DNA of 64,000 nucleotides from Couchioplanes azureus (lineage in GTDB: Bacteria > Actinomycetota > Actinomycetes > Mycobacteriales > Micromonosporaceae), in assembly GCF_014648355.1 (NCBI RefSeq), contig NZ_BMQY01000004.1, positions 705,571 through 769,570 on the forward strand, in the 5' to 3' direction. This document shows, one piece after another, positions 6,903 to 14,711 of this stretch. Position 1 is the first letter of the stretch. Each line of letters opens with the position of its first letter. Both the position numbers and the translations under genes were made by a program. The notes under the pieces are model-generated. The model made no database searches and had not been told where the DNA came from. It saw nothing but the letters and a program-made list of their open reading frames with translations.

Positions 6903-7535
6903 TCACTCACGCGTCAGCACCACGGCGGGCCTCCGGGGATCGTCCACGCGGACCACGACATCGGCGAATCCGGCGGGTTCCACCTCGGCGGCGTAGCGCG
7001 CGAAGGCGGGCAGCGTCCAGTGCTCCGCGGGGTCGGTACGGCGGGCCAGGGCCGCCGGCGAGAGTGCGAGATGGACCGTCACGTCGAACGGCAGTCCGGC
7101 GCCGAGCAGCAGCGGGCCGCTGACGAGCACCACGGCCTCCGGCGCGAGCTCCGCGTACGGCTCCCGGGCGGCCCGGTCGGTGGCCGCGTTCCACAGCCGG
7201 GTCAGGATCCGGCCGCTGCCCTGCGGGCCGGCCGGGTCGAGCACCTCGCGGCGCAGCCCCGCCTCGTCGGTCCAGCCGGCGTAGAAGGAGTCGGGGTTGG
7301 TCCGCCCGAACTCCAGCCGCAGCGAGGCCGGGCGCAGGAAGTCGGCCGTGGAGACGTGCACCGCCGGGCGGCCCCGCACCCGCAGCGGGGCGATGAGGGC
7401 GCCGGCCAGCGCGCCGGGATCGGCCGCGGCCGGGCCGTCGACGGCCACCCGCAACCGCTCTCCCGGCTGCCACGCGGCGAGCCGGTCGGCCAGTTCCTCG
7501 ACGAGGACCTCGGTCGACACGGGACGCACACGCAC
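6903..7535 (-). CDS. uridine-kinase-like protein with degenerate P-loop
   Basis: The 210-residue product resembles actinobacterial uridine/cytidine kinase-like proteins: strand LRVAVDGPAAADPGALAGAL in the P-loop position, VHVSTADFLRPASLRLEFG, a YAGW(T)D segment, then VVLVSGPLLLG and VTVHLALSPAALARRT. The Walker A is degenerate: where GxxxxGK[ST] is expected there is GPAAADPGA, without the lysine. Nucleotide binding may therefore be lost or altered. The start is GTG at 7535, with a second GTG two codons later; no strong ribosome site separates them. Confidence 0.65.
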   Translation of the reverse strand: MRVRPVSTEVLVEELADRLAAWQPGERLRVAVDGPAAADPGALAGALIAPLRVRGRPAVHVSTADFLRPASLRLEFGRTNPDSFYAGWTDEAGLRREVLDPAGPQGSGRILTRLWNAATDRAAREPYAELAPEAVVLVSGPLLLGAGLPFDVTVHLALSPAALARRTDPAEHWTLPAFARYAAEVEPAGFADVVVRVDDPRRPAVVLTRE

Positions 7536-7596
7536 CGCGCAAGCTTAGGACAGGCCCGGCCGCGCGGCCCGGCCACGAACCGGTTTCCGGCGCGAC

Positions 7597-7885
7597 ACCC
7601 GCCCCCGTGCGACGCCCGGCCTCAAGCCGCTCGCCCGTGCGACGCCCGGCCCTGAGCCGCTCGCCCGTGCGACGCCCGGCCCTGAGCCGCTCGTCTGTGC
7701 CGTGCCCGGCGAGAAGCCGCTCCCCCGTGCGGTATCCGGCGAGAGGCCGCCCCCCGTGCGGCATCCAGCGAGAAACCGCTCCCCCGTGCGGCATCCAGCC
7801 ATGGGCCGGTCCCCCGTGCGGCACACCGGTCGCAGACCGGTCCCCCGTGCGGCACGCCGGCCCGTGGACCGGTCACTCGTGCGGT
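7597..7885. repeat. degenerate ~30-bp tandem repeat (about 9-10 units)
   Basis: This stretch between two minus-strand genes holds no convincing gene. It consists of about nine to ten imperfect units of 29-32 bp. On the plus strand they read roughly CCCGTGCGGCACCCGGC followed by GAGCCGCTC. Units nearest the uridine-kinase-like gene are most alike (GTGCGACGCCCGGCCCTGAG twice); those nearest the winged-helix gene have diverged. The last unit contains the 3' end of that gene (CTCGTGCGGTAG; codons for PHE and the stop lie in its complement), so the array looks like an amplification of that 3' end. Frames through it have no ribosome sites and simply translate the repeat. Confidence 0.75.
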
Positions 7886-8460
7886 AGCACCACGATCCTG
7901 GCCTCGTCGGAGAGGCGGTAGCCCACCCCGTAGACGGTCGTGATCAGCGGCAGGTGCGAGCCCATCTTGACGCGCAGCCGGCGCACGTGGACGTCGACCG
8001 TACGCTCGCCGGTGTGCTCGTATCCCCAGACGGCGTTGAGCAGCTGGGTCCGGCTGAACACCCGGCGTGGATGCTCGGCCAGGAACAGCAGCAGGTCGAA
8101 CTCGAGCCGGGTGAGCGGCAGCAGTACGCCGTCGAGCAGTACCTGCCGCGAAGCGGTGAGGAGGCGGACCTCGACACCACCGTCGCGGACGGGCTCGGGG
8201 ACCGTGGGCGGTGGCGGCTGCTCGGGGCGGGGCTGCTCGAGCGCGACCGAGCCCTGGCCGGCCTCGACCAGCTCCCGGACCGCCTCGATCAGCCGGTGGG
8301 CCTGCGGTGGCAGCGTGTCGCCGGAGAGCGGGATGTTGAGCGTCACGGTCAGGGCGGCGGCGGCCGGCGGCGGAGTGACCGCGGCGCGCCGGATCGTGGC
8401 CAGGCGGCCGGGCCCCATCGCGTGTCGTCCCGTGCGCCCCGGCAGGGCGGTGACCGGCAT
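7873..8460 (-). CDS. winged-helix (OmpR/PhoB-type) DNA-binding protein without receiver
   Basis: This 195-residue protein ends in a typical Trans_reg_C winged helix (residues ~95-190): LTRLEFDLLLFLAEHPRRVF, SRTQLLNAVWGYEH, RTVDVHVRRLRVKMG and TTVYGVGYRL. The N-terminal ~90 residues contain no phospho-receiver domain; instead there is a short beta/alpha segment (LTVTLNIPLSGDTLPPQAHR) and a Pro/Glu linker. The ATG at 8460 is chosen for its AGGAGG six bases upstream. Without a receiver, its input is unknown. The gene end merges into a tandem repeat array. Confidence 0.85.
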   Translation of the reverse strand: MPVTALPGRTGRHAMGPGRLATIRRAAVTPPPAAAALTVTLNIPLSGDTLPPQAHRLIEAVRELVEAGQGSVALEQPRPEQPPPPTVPEPVRDGGVEVRLLTASRQVLLDGVLLPLTRLEFDLLLFLAEHPRRVFSRTQLLNAVWGYEHTGERTVDVHVRRLRVKMGSHLPLITTVYGVGYRLSDEARIVVLPHE

Positions 8461-8685
8461 GAAGCCTCCTGCGTCGAAAGAATGAGTGCGGCGCCGTTCA
8501 CAACGACGATCCAATTAATGCACGCTTAAACCGCGGTCGATATTTCCGGGGCCGCGGCCGAGCGGTCAAGGAGGCAACCACACTGTGGGAAACTCGTTCC
8601 ATAACCAACGGATGCATCGAGATTTGCCGCACCGACAATGCGATTACCGTCACGCCGGTTAACGGTGGGCATCCGTTTCCTGCAG

Positions 8686-9084
8686 TTATGAATAAACGCT
8701 GGTTTCCCGAGGCCGGGCGGGGGGTAAGCGCCAGCCGGGCACCGAGGGCCAGCGCACGGTCAGCACCACCGTCTCCTCGTCGCCGGCCTGCCAGGAATGA
8801 TCGTGACCGGGACCCCAGACCACGTAGTCCCCCGGCTCGCGCAGCACCACCGTCCGGTCCCGCAACTCGATGTTGAAGGCGCCGCGGATCAGCACGAGCA
8901 AAGCCGTCCGCGTCTCCCGCGTGGCCCAGGCCGCGCGGCGCTCGCCCGGCTGGTGCACCCCCCACTTCACCTCGACGTCGTCGCTGTGCCGCAGCTCCCC
9001 GGCCGGCATGAAATGGCCGAGCAGCCAGCCCTGGTTGCGCGCGCCGTCCTCGCCGGCGCGGCCGACGTACACCCCGTCGCTCAC
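8686..9084 (-). CDS. small cupin-domain protein
   Basis: This 132-residue protein is mostly one cupin barrel: GHFMPAGELRHSDDVEVKWG, a middle strand TALLVLIRGAFNIELRD, then EPGDYVVWGPGHDHSWQAG. The last has the second-cupin-motif pattern PGDxxxWxxGxxH. The GTG at 9084 is chosen because AGGGGG lies about five bases upstream and it leaves a 50-bp gap to the divergent ankyrin gene; an in-frame ATG at 9120 would nearly abut that gene. The substrate cannot be told; such cupins may be sensors or small-molecule enzymes. Confidence 0.7.
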   Translation of the reverse strand: MSDGVYVGRAGEDGARNQGWLLGHFMPAGELRHSDDVEVKWGVHQPGERRAAWATRETRTALLVLIRGAFNIELRDRTVVLREPGDYVVWGPGHDHSWQAGDEETVVLTVRWPSVPGWRLPPARPRETSVYS

Positions 9085-9122
9085 CCTGCCCCCCTCGCGG
9101 AATGCAGGGGAGATTAACATCG

Positions 9123-9128
9123 TAGGCT
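9123..9128 (+). promoter_or_regulatory. -10 box (TAGGCT) for a leaderless ankyrin-protein mRNA
   Basis: TAGGCT fits the TANNNT -10 consensus and ends six bases before the ATG at 9135. Transcription would start at or next to the A of the start codon, and there is no ribosome site. A -35 is not evident. Confidence 0.4.
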
Positions 9129-9134
9129 GCCGGC

Positions 9135-9527
9135 ATGGCCCAGGAAATGGATGCCGAAACGATCGCGTACGCGCACCGGATGTTCGACCTCGCCCGCTCC
9201 GGCGGCACCGAGGAACTCGCCGGTCACCTCGCGCAGGGCCTGCCCGCGAACCTGACCAATGATCAAGGCGACACGCTGCTGATCCTCGCCGCGTACCACA
9301 ACCATCCGCCGACGGTCGCGGCACTGCTGGCGCACGGCGCCGACCCGGGCCGGGTCAACGACCGCGGGCAGACCGCGCTCGCCGCCGCGGTCTTCCGCAA
9401 GAACGCCGCGACGGTCCGGACGCTGCTCGGAGCGGGAGCGGATCCCGACGCCGGCACCCCCAGCGCGCGGGAGACCGCCGCCTTCTACGGCCTGTCCGAG
9501 ATGAGCGACCTGCTGCGTGGCGAGTGA
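9135..9527 (+). CDS. ankyrin repeat protein
   Basis: This 130-residue protein has about three ankyrin repeats after a short helical N-terminus. The clearest are NDQGDTLLILAAYHNHPPTV with AALLAHGADPGRV, then NDRGQTALAAAVFRKNAATV with RTLLGAGADPDAG, and a shorter last unit ending LLRGE. Such proteins mediate protein-protein contacts; no enzymatic domain is present. The start lacks a Shine-Dalgarno and lies six bases after a TAGGCT -10, suggesting a leaderless transcript. It is followed 36 bases later by a DUF3500 gene on the same strand, which may be co-transcribed. Confidence 0.85.
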   Translation: MAQEMDAETIAYAHRMFDLARSGGTEELAGHLAQGLPANLTNDQGDTLLILAAYHNHPPTVAALLAHGADPGRVNDRGQTALAAAVFRKNAATVRTLLGAGADPDAGTPSARETAAFYGLSEMSDLLRGE

Positions 9528-9562
9528 CATGACCCTCGTGGACCCGGCCGCCGCACAGCGGG

Positions 9563-10492
9563 GTGAGTGAGATGACGCTGGCGGGCGACATGGCCGCCGC
9601 CGCGGCCGCCCTGCTGCGGGCCCGTCCCGAGGCGGGCGCCGCCTTCGGCGACCCGCAGCGGCGCTGGATCGAGTACCGTCCCGAGCCCCGGCCCGGCCTT
9701 GCGCTGGCCGACCTCGCCCCCGGACCGCGCAAGGACGCCCACCGGCTCCTCGCCACCGGCCTCAGCCCTGCCGCGTTCGCGCAGGCCATGGCCGTGTGCG
9801 CGCTCGAGGAGGTGCTCGACCGCCGGGAGGGCGGCCGGCGCAGGCGGCACAGCGAGGACTACCGGGTCGCCGTCTACGGCACGCCCGGGGACGACGAGTG
9901 GGCGTGGCGTTTCGAGGGCCATCACCTGTCGGTCAGCATGACCGTCTCCGGCGGCCGGGTCTCGCCCGCACCGGTGTTCCTGGGCGCCAACCCGGCCCGG
10001 GTGGACGCGCTGGGACGGCCCGTGCTGCGGCCGCTGGGCGCCGAGGAGGATCTCGGGCGCGAGCTGCTGCTCTCGCTGTCGGCGCGGGCGCGCCGTGCTG
10101 CGGTGGTGGCGGACGTGGCGCCGTACGACATCAGGACGGGGACCCGACCGCACAGCGCGCCCATCGCACCGCCCGGGGTCGCCCGGGCGGACCTGCGGCC
10201 CGGGGAGCGTGCGCTGCTCGACCAGCTCGTGGCCCTCTACCTGGGCCGGCTGCCGGACGAGCTGGCCGCCGCGCTGGACCCGGCCGGCGGCGAGATCCAC
10301 TTCGCCTGGGAGGGCCCTCCGCAGCCCGGGACCCGGCACTATTACCGGATTCAGGCCGACGATCTACTCATCGAGTACGACAACACCACCGACGACGGCA
10401 ACCATGCGCACACGGTGCTGCGGCGCCCGCGCGGCGAGTTCGGCGGCGACATCCTCGCCGCCCACCACGCGGGCGAGCCGCACCCGCGCTGA
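9563..10492 (+). CDS. DUF3500 family protein
   Basis: The ~309-residue product matches DUF3500 along its length: WAWRFEGHHLSVSMTV, FLGANPARV, AEEDLGRELLLSL, VAPYDIRTGT, then the strongly conserved tail EIHFAWEGPPQPG, HYYRIQADDLLIEYDNT and NHAHTVLR. Family members often carry a signal peptide; none is seen here. The many His, Glu and Asp residues in the C-terminal motifs suggest a metal or hydrolase site, but the activity is unknown. GTG 9563 is taken as start; ATG 9572 is equally possible. The stop is immediately followed by the convergent end of secA2. Confidence 0.8.
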   Translation: MSEMTLAGDMAAAAAALLRARPEAGAAFGDPQRRWIEYRPEPRPGLALADLAPGPRKDAHRLLATGLSPAAFAQAMAVCALEEVLDRREGGRRRRHSEDYRVAVYGTPGDDEWAWRFEGHHLSVSMTVSGGRVSPAPVFLGANPARVDALGRPVLRPLGAEEDLGRELLLSLSARARRAAVVADVAPYDIRTGTRPHSAPIAPPGVARADLRPGERALLDQLVALYLGRLPDELAAALDPAGGEIHFAWEGPPQPGTRHYYRIQADDLLIEYDNTTDDGNHAHTVLRRPRGEFGGDILAAHHAGEPHPR

Positions 10493-12784
10493 CTAGCTGC
10501 CGCCCGAGGTGAGGCGGCGGCCGACCGCCGCGATGAGCCGGTCGAGCTCCGAGCCGAACGGGTTGTCGTGCACGAGGTAGGTCCACGTCGCGCTCGGCCG
10601 CACCAGCTCGGCCCGGTCCGGCTGCCAGCCCTCGGAGAAGTCGGTCTCCTCGAACGTCTCGATGGTGCGGCGCTCGATCTCGGTGAAGAGCTTCTGGAAC
10701 GCGGGCACCGCCGCGCGGTGGAACTCGTCCAGCGGGTCGAGCTTGCCCAGCGCGCGCAGGTGCACGCCCTCGCGCACCTCGGAGAGCTCGGCCAGGTGCT
10801 CGGCCCAGAGGCGGTCCAGGTGGTACAGCGCGATGGCGCGGGCCGCCTCGGAGAGCACGTCCTCGTCGAGCTCCTTCGCCTTGTCCGGCGACTTCTCCAG
10901 CAGCATGATCGCGGCGACCTCGGAGGTCAGCAGCCGCTCCCGGCGCTCGGCGAGGGCCAGGCGCTGCTGCTCGATCACCACGCTGTAACGCCAGGTGTTG
11001 CGGTGGATCTCGTGGTTGACGCCCTCGGCCACGCGCTGGGCGTGCTCGACGGCGTACTCGACCTGGTCGTCGTGCACCACGCCGTCCATGTCCATCCGCG
11101 GCGAGGACGGCAGGATGTCACCGGCGTGCCGGGTGACCAGGTCGTCCTCGAGGCTGACGAAGAAGACCGAGCCGCCCGGGTCGCCCTGGCGGCCGGCGCG
11201 GCCGCGGAGCTGGTCGTCGACGCGCCGGCTGTCGTGCCGGCCGCTGCCGATCACGTAGAGCCCGCCCAGCTCGACGACCTTGTCCCGGTCCTTCTCGTCG
11301 CTGCCGCCGAGGCGGATGTCGACGCCGCGCCCGGCCATCTGGGTGGAGACGGTGACGGCGCCGAGCGCGCCCGCCTCCGCGATGATCGCGGCCTCCTCGT
11401 CGTCGTTCTTGGCGTTCAGCACCACCGACGGGACGCCCGCCGCGGCGAGCTGCTTGGCCAGCAGCTCCGAGGCCTTCACGTCGAGGGTGCCGATCAGCAC
11501 CGGCCGGCCCTTCTCGTGGGCGAGCTTGATCTCCTCGACGAGCGCCTCGTCGCGCATGTCGTGCGCCGAGTAGATCCGGTCGGGCTCGTCCTCGCGGATG
11601 TTCGGGGTGTTCGGCGGGACCACCGCGACCTCGAGCTTGAAATACTCCCGCAGCTGCTCGCCGACGTGCACCGCGGTCGCCGTCATGCCGCAGACCGTCC
11701 GGTAGAGGGCGATGTAGGCCTGCACGGTGATCGTGTCGAGGACCTCGCCCTCGGCGGTGGCGTGCAGCCCCTCCTTCGCCTCCACGGCCGCCTGCAGGCC
11801 GTCGGGCCACCGGCGGCGCTGGGCGACCCGGCCGCGCATCTCGTCGATCAGCTCCACCGTGCCGTCGCGCACGATGTAGTCGACGTCGCGGCGCAGCAGG
11901 GCCCGGGCGTGCAGGGCCACGTTCACCGCGGAGAGCTGGGCGACGTTCTCGTCGGCGTACAGGTCGAGGCCCATCTTCTCCTCGAGGGCCCTGAGGCCCG
12001 CGTCGGTGAAGGCGACGCTGCGCCCGTCCTCGGCCACCTCGTAGTGCTTGCCCGCGCGCAGCTCGCGGACCAGCTCGGCGGCGTCGTGCACCGGGTCGCT
12101 CTCGCCGGCGACGCTGCCGGCCAGCACCATGGGGACGCGGGCCTCGTCGATCAGGATGGAGTCGGCCTCGTCGACGATCGCGGTGGCCCGCTCGCGCTGC
12201 ACCCGGTCCTCGACCGAGGTGACGAGCTGGTCGCGCAGGTAGTCGAAGCCGCCCTCGCTCACCGACACGTACGTGACGTCCGCGGCGTACGCCTCCCGGC
12301 GCTCCTCGGGCGTGGACGCCTCGGTGACCCAGCCGACGGTCAGGCCCAGGAGCCGGTAGACGGGCTCCATCCAGGTGGCGTCGCGGCGGGCCAGGTAGTC
12401 GTTGACCGTGAGCACGTGCACCGGGCCGTTGCCGAGACGCACGTGGCCGTAGGCGGCGATGGTGGCGGTGAGCGTCTTGCCCTCACCGGTGGCCATCTCG
12501 GCGACCTTGCCGGACAGCAGCGCCATCGCGCCGACGAGCTGGACGTCGTACGGGCGCTGGTCCAGGGCGCGCCGGGCGGCCTCGCGCCCGATCGCGCAGA
12601 TCTCCTCGTAGGTGGTGGCCTCGCCCGCCGCGGCGGTCAGCGCGTCGTCGCCGAGCTCCCGCAGGGCCGGTTCGCGGGCCTCGATCGCCGGCAGCCGCCG
12701 CTCCAACGGCGCGAGATCGACCGTGGTGCCCGGACGCTGCAGAAACTTGCGGAACCGGCTCTTCAGCCGCTGAGACACACCCAT
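10493..12784 (-). CDS. secA2: accessory preprotein translocase ATPase SecA2
   Basis: The 763-residue protein is a SecA DEAD-like motor that drives export of a subset of proteins through SecYEG. Visible are Walker A MATGEGKT (~residue 98), the DEAD-like box IVDEADSILID, LTVNDYLARRD, ISxQ-type motif VSTQMAGRGVDIRL and the arginine finger region QLRGRAGRQGDPG. It lacks the zinc-binding C-terminus and is shorter than canonical actinobacterial SecA1 (900+ residues), which fits SecA2. The ATG at 12784 opens MGVSQRLKSRFRKFL, a basic amphipathic start. It stands alone between convergent and divergent neighbours, so its substrates are not shown by context. Confidence 0.88.
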   Translation of the reverse strand: MGVSQRLKSRFRKFLQRPGTTVDLAPLERRLPAIEAREPALRELGDDALTAAAGEATTYEEICAIGREAARRALDQRPYDVQLVGAMALLSGKVAEMATGEGKTLTATIAAYGHVRLGNGPVHVLTVNDYLARRDATWMEPVYRLLGLTVGWVTEASTPEERREAYAADVTYVSVSEGGFDYLRDQLVTSVEDRVQRERATAIVDEADSILIDEARVPMVLAGSVAGESDPVHDAAELVRELRAGKHYEVAEDGRSVAFTDAGLRALEEKMGLDLYADENVAQLSAVNVALHARALLRRDVDYIVRDGTVELIDEMRGRVAQRRRWPDGLQAAVEAKEGLHATAEGEVLDTITVQAYIALYRTVCGMTATAVHVGEQLREYFKLEVAVVPPNTPNIREDEPDRIYSAHDMRDEALVEEIKLAHEKGRPVLIGTLDVKASELLAKQLAAAGVPSVVLNAKNDDEEAAIIAEAGALGAVTVSTQMAGRGVDIRLGGSDEKDRDKVVELGGLYVIGSGRHDSRRVDDQLRGRAGRQGDPGGSVFFVSLEDDLVTRHAGDILPSSPRMDMDGVVHDDQVEYAVEHAQRVAEGVNHEIHRNTWRYSVVIEQQRLALAERRERLLTSEVAAIMLLEKSPDKAKELDEDVLSEAARAIALYHLDRLWAEHLAELSEVREGVHLRALGKLDPLDEFHRAAVPAFQKLFTEIERRTIETFEETDFSEGWQPDRAELVRPSATWTYLVHDNPFGSELDRLIAAVGRRLTSGGS

Positions 12785-12927
12785 GGCGCGTTACGGTACT
12801 TCACTTTCGCCCGCGCGGGTTGCCGACTCCCGCGCGCTTTCCTTCCGCGAGGCGTTTGCCGCCGCCCGGCGCCGGGCACAGGGAGCGGACGAGGTGACGG
12901 GTGCGGCGCGACGGCGGAAGGGGGCCG

Positions 12928-13665
12928 ATGTCGAGTCAGCTTGTCTGCCGGCCTGAACAGGACCTTCCGGTGGCGGTTCTGCGGGTCAGCGGAGTGCTGG
13001 ACTCGATCACCGGCGACGCCCTGGAACGGGCCGTCGCCCGGTGCCTGTCGGCCCAGCCGCAGTCTCTGCTCGTCGACGTCAGCGCCCTGGAGGTCGCCGA
13101 ACCCTCCGCCTTGGACGTGCTGAGCTCCGTCGTCTGCCGCACCGCCGAGTGGCCCGCCGTACCGGTCGTGCTGTGCGGGGCGGAGACCGACACCGCCCAG
13201 GCCCTGCGCGACTGGCCCGGATGCCACACCGTGGCCACGGAGGAGAGCTGCGAGAAGGCGCTCGCGGAGCAGCTGCACGAGCCGGCACCGCCGCGGATCC
13301 GGGTACGGCTGCGGCCGGTCCCCGACGCCTGCCGCCAGGTCCGCCAGCTCGTCACCCAGGCCTGCGCGGCGTGGCAGGTGCGCGAGCTCGCCGCCACGAT
13401 CAGCCTCGTCGCGACCGAGCTCGTGGCGAACGTCGTCCGGCACGCGCACACCACGATGGAGTTCACCCTCGGGCTGCGCGACGGGCGCGTCTGCCTGACC
13501 GTGCGCGACGGCAGCCGGCTGCTGCCGCGGCCCAAGGACCCCGGCGTCTCCGAGGCGGGCGGACGCGGCCTGCACCTCGTTCGGGAACTCACCGACGCGT
13601 GGGGTGTGCTTCCCGTCTCCGACGGTAAGGTGGTCTGGACGAAACTGACGGCGGGAGTGGCGTGA
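12928..13665 (+). CDS. STAS-like domain fused to an RsbW-type ATPase (anti-sigma kinase-like)
   Basis: This 245-residue fusion has an N-terminal STAS-like fold (~1-95; VAVLRVSGVLDSITG, LLVDVSALEVAEPSALDVLS) and a C-terminal HATPase_c of the RsbW/SpoIIAB type (~105-245). The latter has the N-box SLVATELVANVVRHAH, a G1-like VRDGSRLLP and the G2-like GGRGLHLVRELTDAWG. RsbW-type ATPases bind sigma factors and phosphorylate STAS anti-anti-sigma factors. The ATG at 12928 has GGAAGGGGG upstream and follows a poor RNA start region. It is first in a run with cheB-like, cheR-like and a second STAS-ATPase gene; its end overlaps the CheB-like start (GTGA), so the two are coupled. Confidence 0.82.
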   Translation: MSSQLVCRPEQDLPVAVLRVSGVLDSITGDALERAVARCLSAQPQSLLVDVSALEVAEPSALDVLSSVVCRTAEWPAVPVVLCGAETDTAQALRDWPGCHTVATEESCEKALAEQLHEPAPPRIRVRLRPVPDACRQVRQLVTQACAAWQVRELAATISLVATELVANVVRHAHTTMEFTLGLRDGRVCLTVRDGSRLLPRPKDPGVSEAGGRGLHLVRELTDAWGVLPVSDGKVVWTKLTAGVA

Positions 13666-14681
13666 CGCGCGAACACCGCGACGTGGTCGTCGTCGGCGCC
13701 TCCGCCGGCGGCGTCGAGGCACTGCGCGCCTTCGTCGGCGGCCTTCCCGCGAACTTTCCGGGTACCGTCCTGGTGGTCCTCCACGTGCCCCGGGACTCGC
13801 CCAGCGCGCTGCCGGCGATCCTGTCGCGCAGCGGCCCCCTTCCCGTCACGGCGGCCGTCGACGGCGAGGAGCTGGGGCACGGCCACGTCTACGTCGCGCC
13901 CAACGACCACCACCTGCTGATCCTGGACGGCCGGATCCGGCTCACCCGGGGGCCGGCGGAGAACGGGCACCGCCCCGCGGTGGACCCGCTGTTCCGCTCC
14001 GCGGCGCGGGCGTACGCCGATCGCGTGATCGGGGTCGTCCTCTCCGGCTCCCGCGACGACGGCGCCGCCGGACTCGCCAGCATCGCCGCCCGGGGCGGGA
14101 CGACGATCGTGCAGGATCCCCAGGACGCGCTGCATCCGTCCATGCCCCGCGCCGCGATGTCGCACGTCACACCGGACCACGTCGTGCCCGCCGCCAAGAT
14201 GGGCGGCCTGATCGCCGGGATCACCGCCATGGACCTGCCCGAGCGCCGCCCGCGCCGCCCCGACGATCTGCTCGAGACCGAGGTCGCCTTCTCCGAGCTG
14301 AGCCAGGTGACCTCCGACGAGCTCGACGCCGCACCGGCCGGCTTCGGCTGTCCCTCCTGTGGCGGCAGCCTCTTCGAGATCGGGGACAAGCCGCTGCCCC
14401 GCTACCGATGCCGGGTCGGTCATGCCTGGTCACCGGAGAGCCTGCTGGACGAGCAGGCGATCGCCCTGGAAGGAGCGCTGTGGATGGCCCTGCGCGCGCT
14501 GGAGGAGAAGTCCGCGCTGAGCCGGCGCATGGCGGGCTCCGGCTCGCGCCGGCACCCGATGATGACCGCCCGGTTCCACGACATGGCGCACGACGCCGAG
14601 GCCGCCGGCGAGGCGATCCGCCGGCTGATCGCCCAGCTCGGCTCGAACGGGTCGGTGGACGATCCGGCGCCGTCGTCCTGA
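13662..14681 (+). CDS. CheB-type protein-glutamate methylesterase without receiver domain
   Basis: The 339-residue protein begins directly with the CheB catalytic domain (~1-190): catalytic Ser14 in VVVGASAGG, a His in VVLHVPRD, and the Asp in LSGSRDDGAAG. There is no N-terminal receiver. The C-terminal ~140 residues include a zinc-ribbon-like segment FGCPSCGGSLFEIGD with RCRVGHAWSP, then helices, as in CheB proteins of non-chemotactic signalling clusters. It starts at GTG 13662 overlapping the previous stop by four bases. The following gene encodes a CheR-type methyltransferase, so the pair probably sets reversible methylation of a signalling partner, not of a flagellar chemoreceptor; no flagellar genes are in view. 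Confidence 0.88.
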   Translation: MTREHRDVVVVGASAGGVEALRAFVGGLPANFPGTVLVVLHVPRDSPSALPAILSRSGPLPVTAAVDGEELGHGHVYVAPNDHHLLILDGRIRLTRGPAENGHRPAVDPLFRSAARAYADRVIGVVLSGSRDDGAAGLASIAARGGTTIVQDPQDALHPSMPRAAMSHVTPDHVVPAAKMGGLIAGITAMDLPERRPRRPDDLLETEVAFSELSQVTSDELDAAPAGFGCPSCGGSLFEIGDKPLPRYRCRVGHAWSPESLLDEQAIALEGALWMALRALEEKSALSRRMAGSGSRRHPMMTARFHDMAHDAEAAGEAIRRLIAQLGSNGSVDDPAPSS

Positions 14682-14711
14682 CCTGACCCGCGCTTAGGAT
14701 ACGGTCTGCCC

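Noticed and set aside
7545..7826. Possible small repeat protein encoded by the tandem array
   Set aside because: No ribosome site, frames open on several phases only because of the GC-rich repeat, and the array continues the 3' end of a gene.
7597..7885. CRISPR array
   Set aside because: Units are contiguous and degenerate, with no unique spacers and no cas genes nearby.
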